The notes below the pieces were generated by a model. That model did no database searches. It was not told the DNA's origin and saw only the letters and a list, made by a program, of their open reading frames with translations. A program made the translations under genes and the position numbers. Shown in pieces: positions 61,369 to 64,000 of a DNA stretch of 64,000 bases. Each line of letters begins with the position of its first letter. Position 1 is the first letter of the stretch. Source of the stretch: Hyphomonadaceae bacterium UBA5336 (lineage in GTDB: Bacteria > Pseudomonadota > Alphaproteobacteria > Caulobacterales > Hyphomonadaceae); contig DHQO01000024.1 of the NCBI GenBank assembly GCA_002408125.1, positions 17,028 through 81,027 of the forward strand, written 5' to 3'.

Positions 61369-61586
61369 GATCTCGGGCGGTTGCCACCAAGGCGACCTTA
61401 ATTTGGCAGGAACCCGCCTGCGCGGAGACGGGTTCTGCGTTCTGCCTTTCGCGGCGATCCCGAATTATCGGGGTCGCCGTTCCGCGTAACTGGCGGTAGC
61501 GAGCCTGCCGAGCCGGAGGTTGAAGTGGTGTCCGAGGGGGACGCTCCACTGCCTGGCGGCTTCGGAGGCGAAAACAGGGATCGATA
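61369..61586 (+). promoter_or_regulatory. rplL-rpoB intergenic hairpins
   Basis: Stem AACCCG (61411-61416)/CGGGTT (61429-61434) and a 10-bp stem GGCGATCCCG/CGGGGTCGCC at 61453-61478 with one G-U pair; neither has a T-tract. This position is an attenuator and RNase III processing site in E. coli, so partial termination or processing that lowers rpoBC expression is plausible. Confidence 0.45.

Positions 61587-64000
<2,414 letters not shown>

Overview
The window is GC-rich, gene-dense chromosomal DNA from an alphaproteobacterium. The best guess is a stalked or holdfast-forming member of the Maricaulales/Hyphomonadaceae or a neighbouring Caulobacterales-like lineage. This rests on a holdfast-type polysaccharide locus in the hfs order, a heme-PAS FixL/FixJ pair beside a complete cbb3 oxidase operon, DUF1036 proteins, a short PutA and an alpha-type RpoB. 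No phage, transposase, integron or CRISPR array was seen.

Layout. 0-7 kb: zinc-finger protein, lone ABC ATPase, two copies of an unrecognised small protein among palindromic repeats, a GT4 glycosyltransferase and putA. 7-16.8 kb: an MBL hydrolase, then the polysaccharide locus (hfsD, hfsA-hfsB-hfsC, and the converging GT2-hfsH-hfsG-hfsE). 17-30 kb: M3 peptidase, three response-regulator/kinase genes (FixJ, FixL and a lone receiver), then ccoNOQP-GHIS. 30-46 kb: housekeeping genes (argB, dapD, 5-FCL with a probable 6S RNA, engB-yidC-rnpA-rpmH), a TVP38/flavoenzyme pair, a sensor kinase, a pseudouridine synthase, GGT and a P1 peptidase. 46-57.6 kb: tRNA-Arg(ACG), a PQQ-type dehydrogenase fused to cytochrome c, an RND pump with its adaptor behind a palindromic operator, a large unknown membrane-anchored protein, a ParA-like ATPase with a small partner, and a GT2. 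57.7-64 kb: rplK-rplA, an insertion-like stretch carrying repeats and the third copy of the unknown small protein, then rplJ-rplL and the first 804 codons of rpoB, which runs off the window.

How the genes work together. FixL (heme PAS) and FixJ probably sense low oxygen and support expression of the adjacent high-affinity oxidase and its Cu-assembly genes. The hfs-like locus supplies initiation (HfsE), elongation (HfsG and a second GT2), deacetylation (HfsH), polymerisation (HfsC), length control (HfsA/HfsB) and export (HfsD) of an adhesive polysaccharide. No flippase gene is present in the window.

The most unusual signal is the three-copy small-protein family. Each copy keeps an identical 15-nt block at the same distance upstream of its start, and each ends in a different palindromic repeat. 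Second in interest are the ParA-like/SAP-like pair and the 645-residue anchored protein behind an AT-rich control region.
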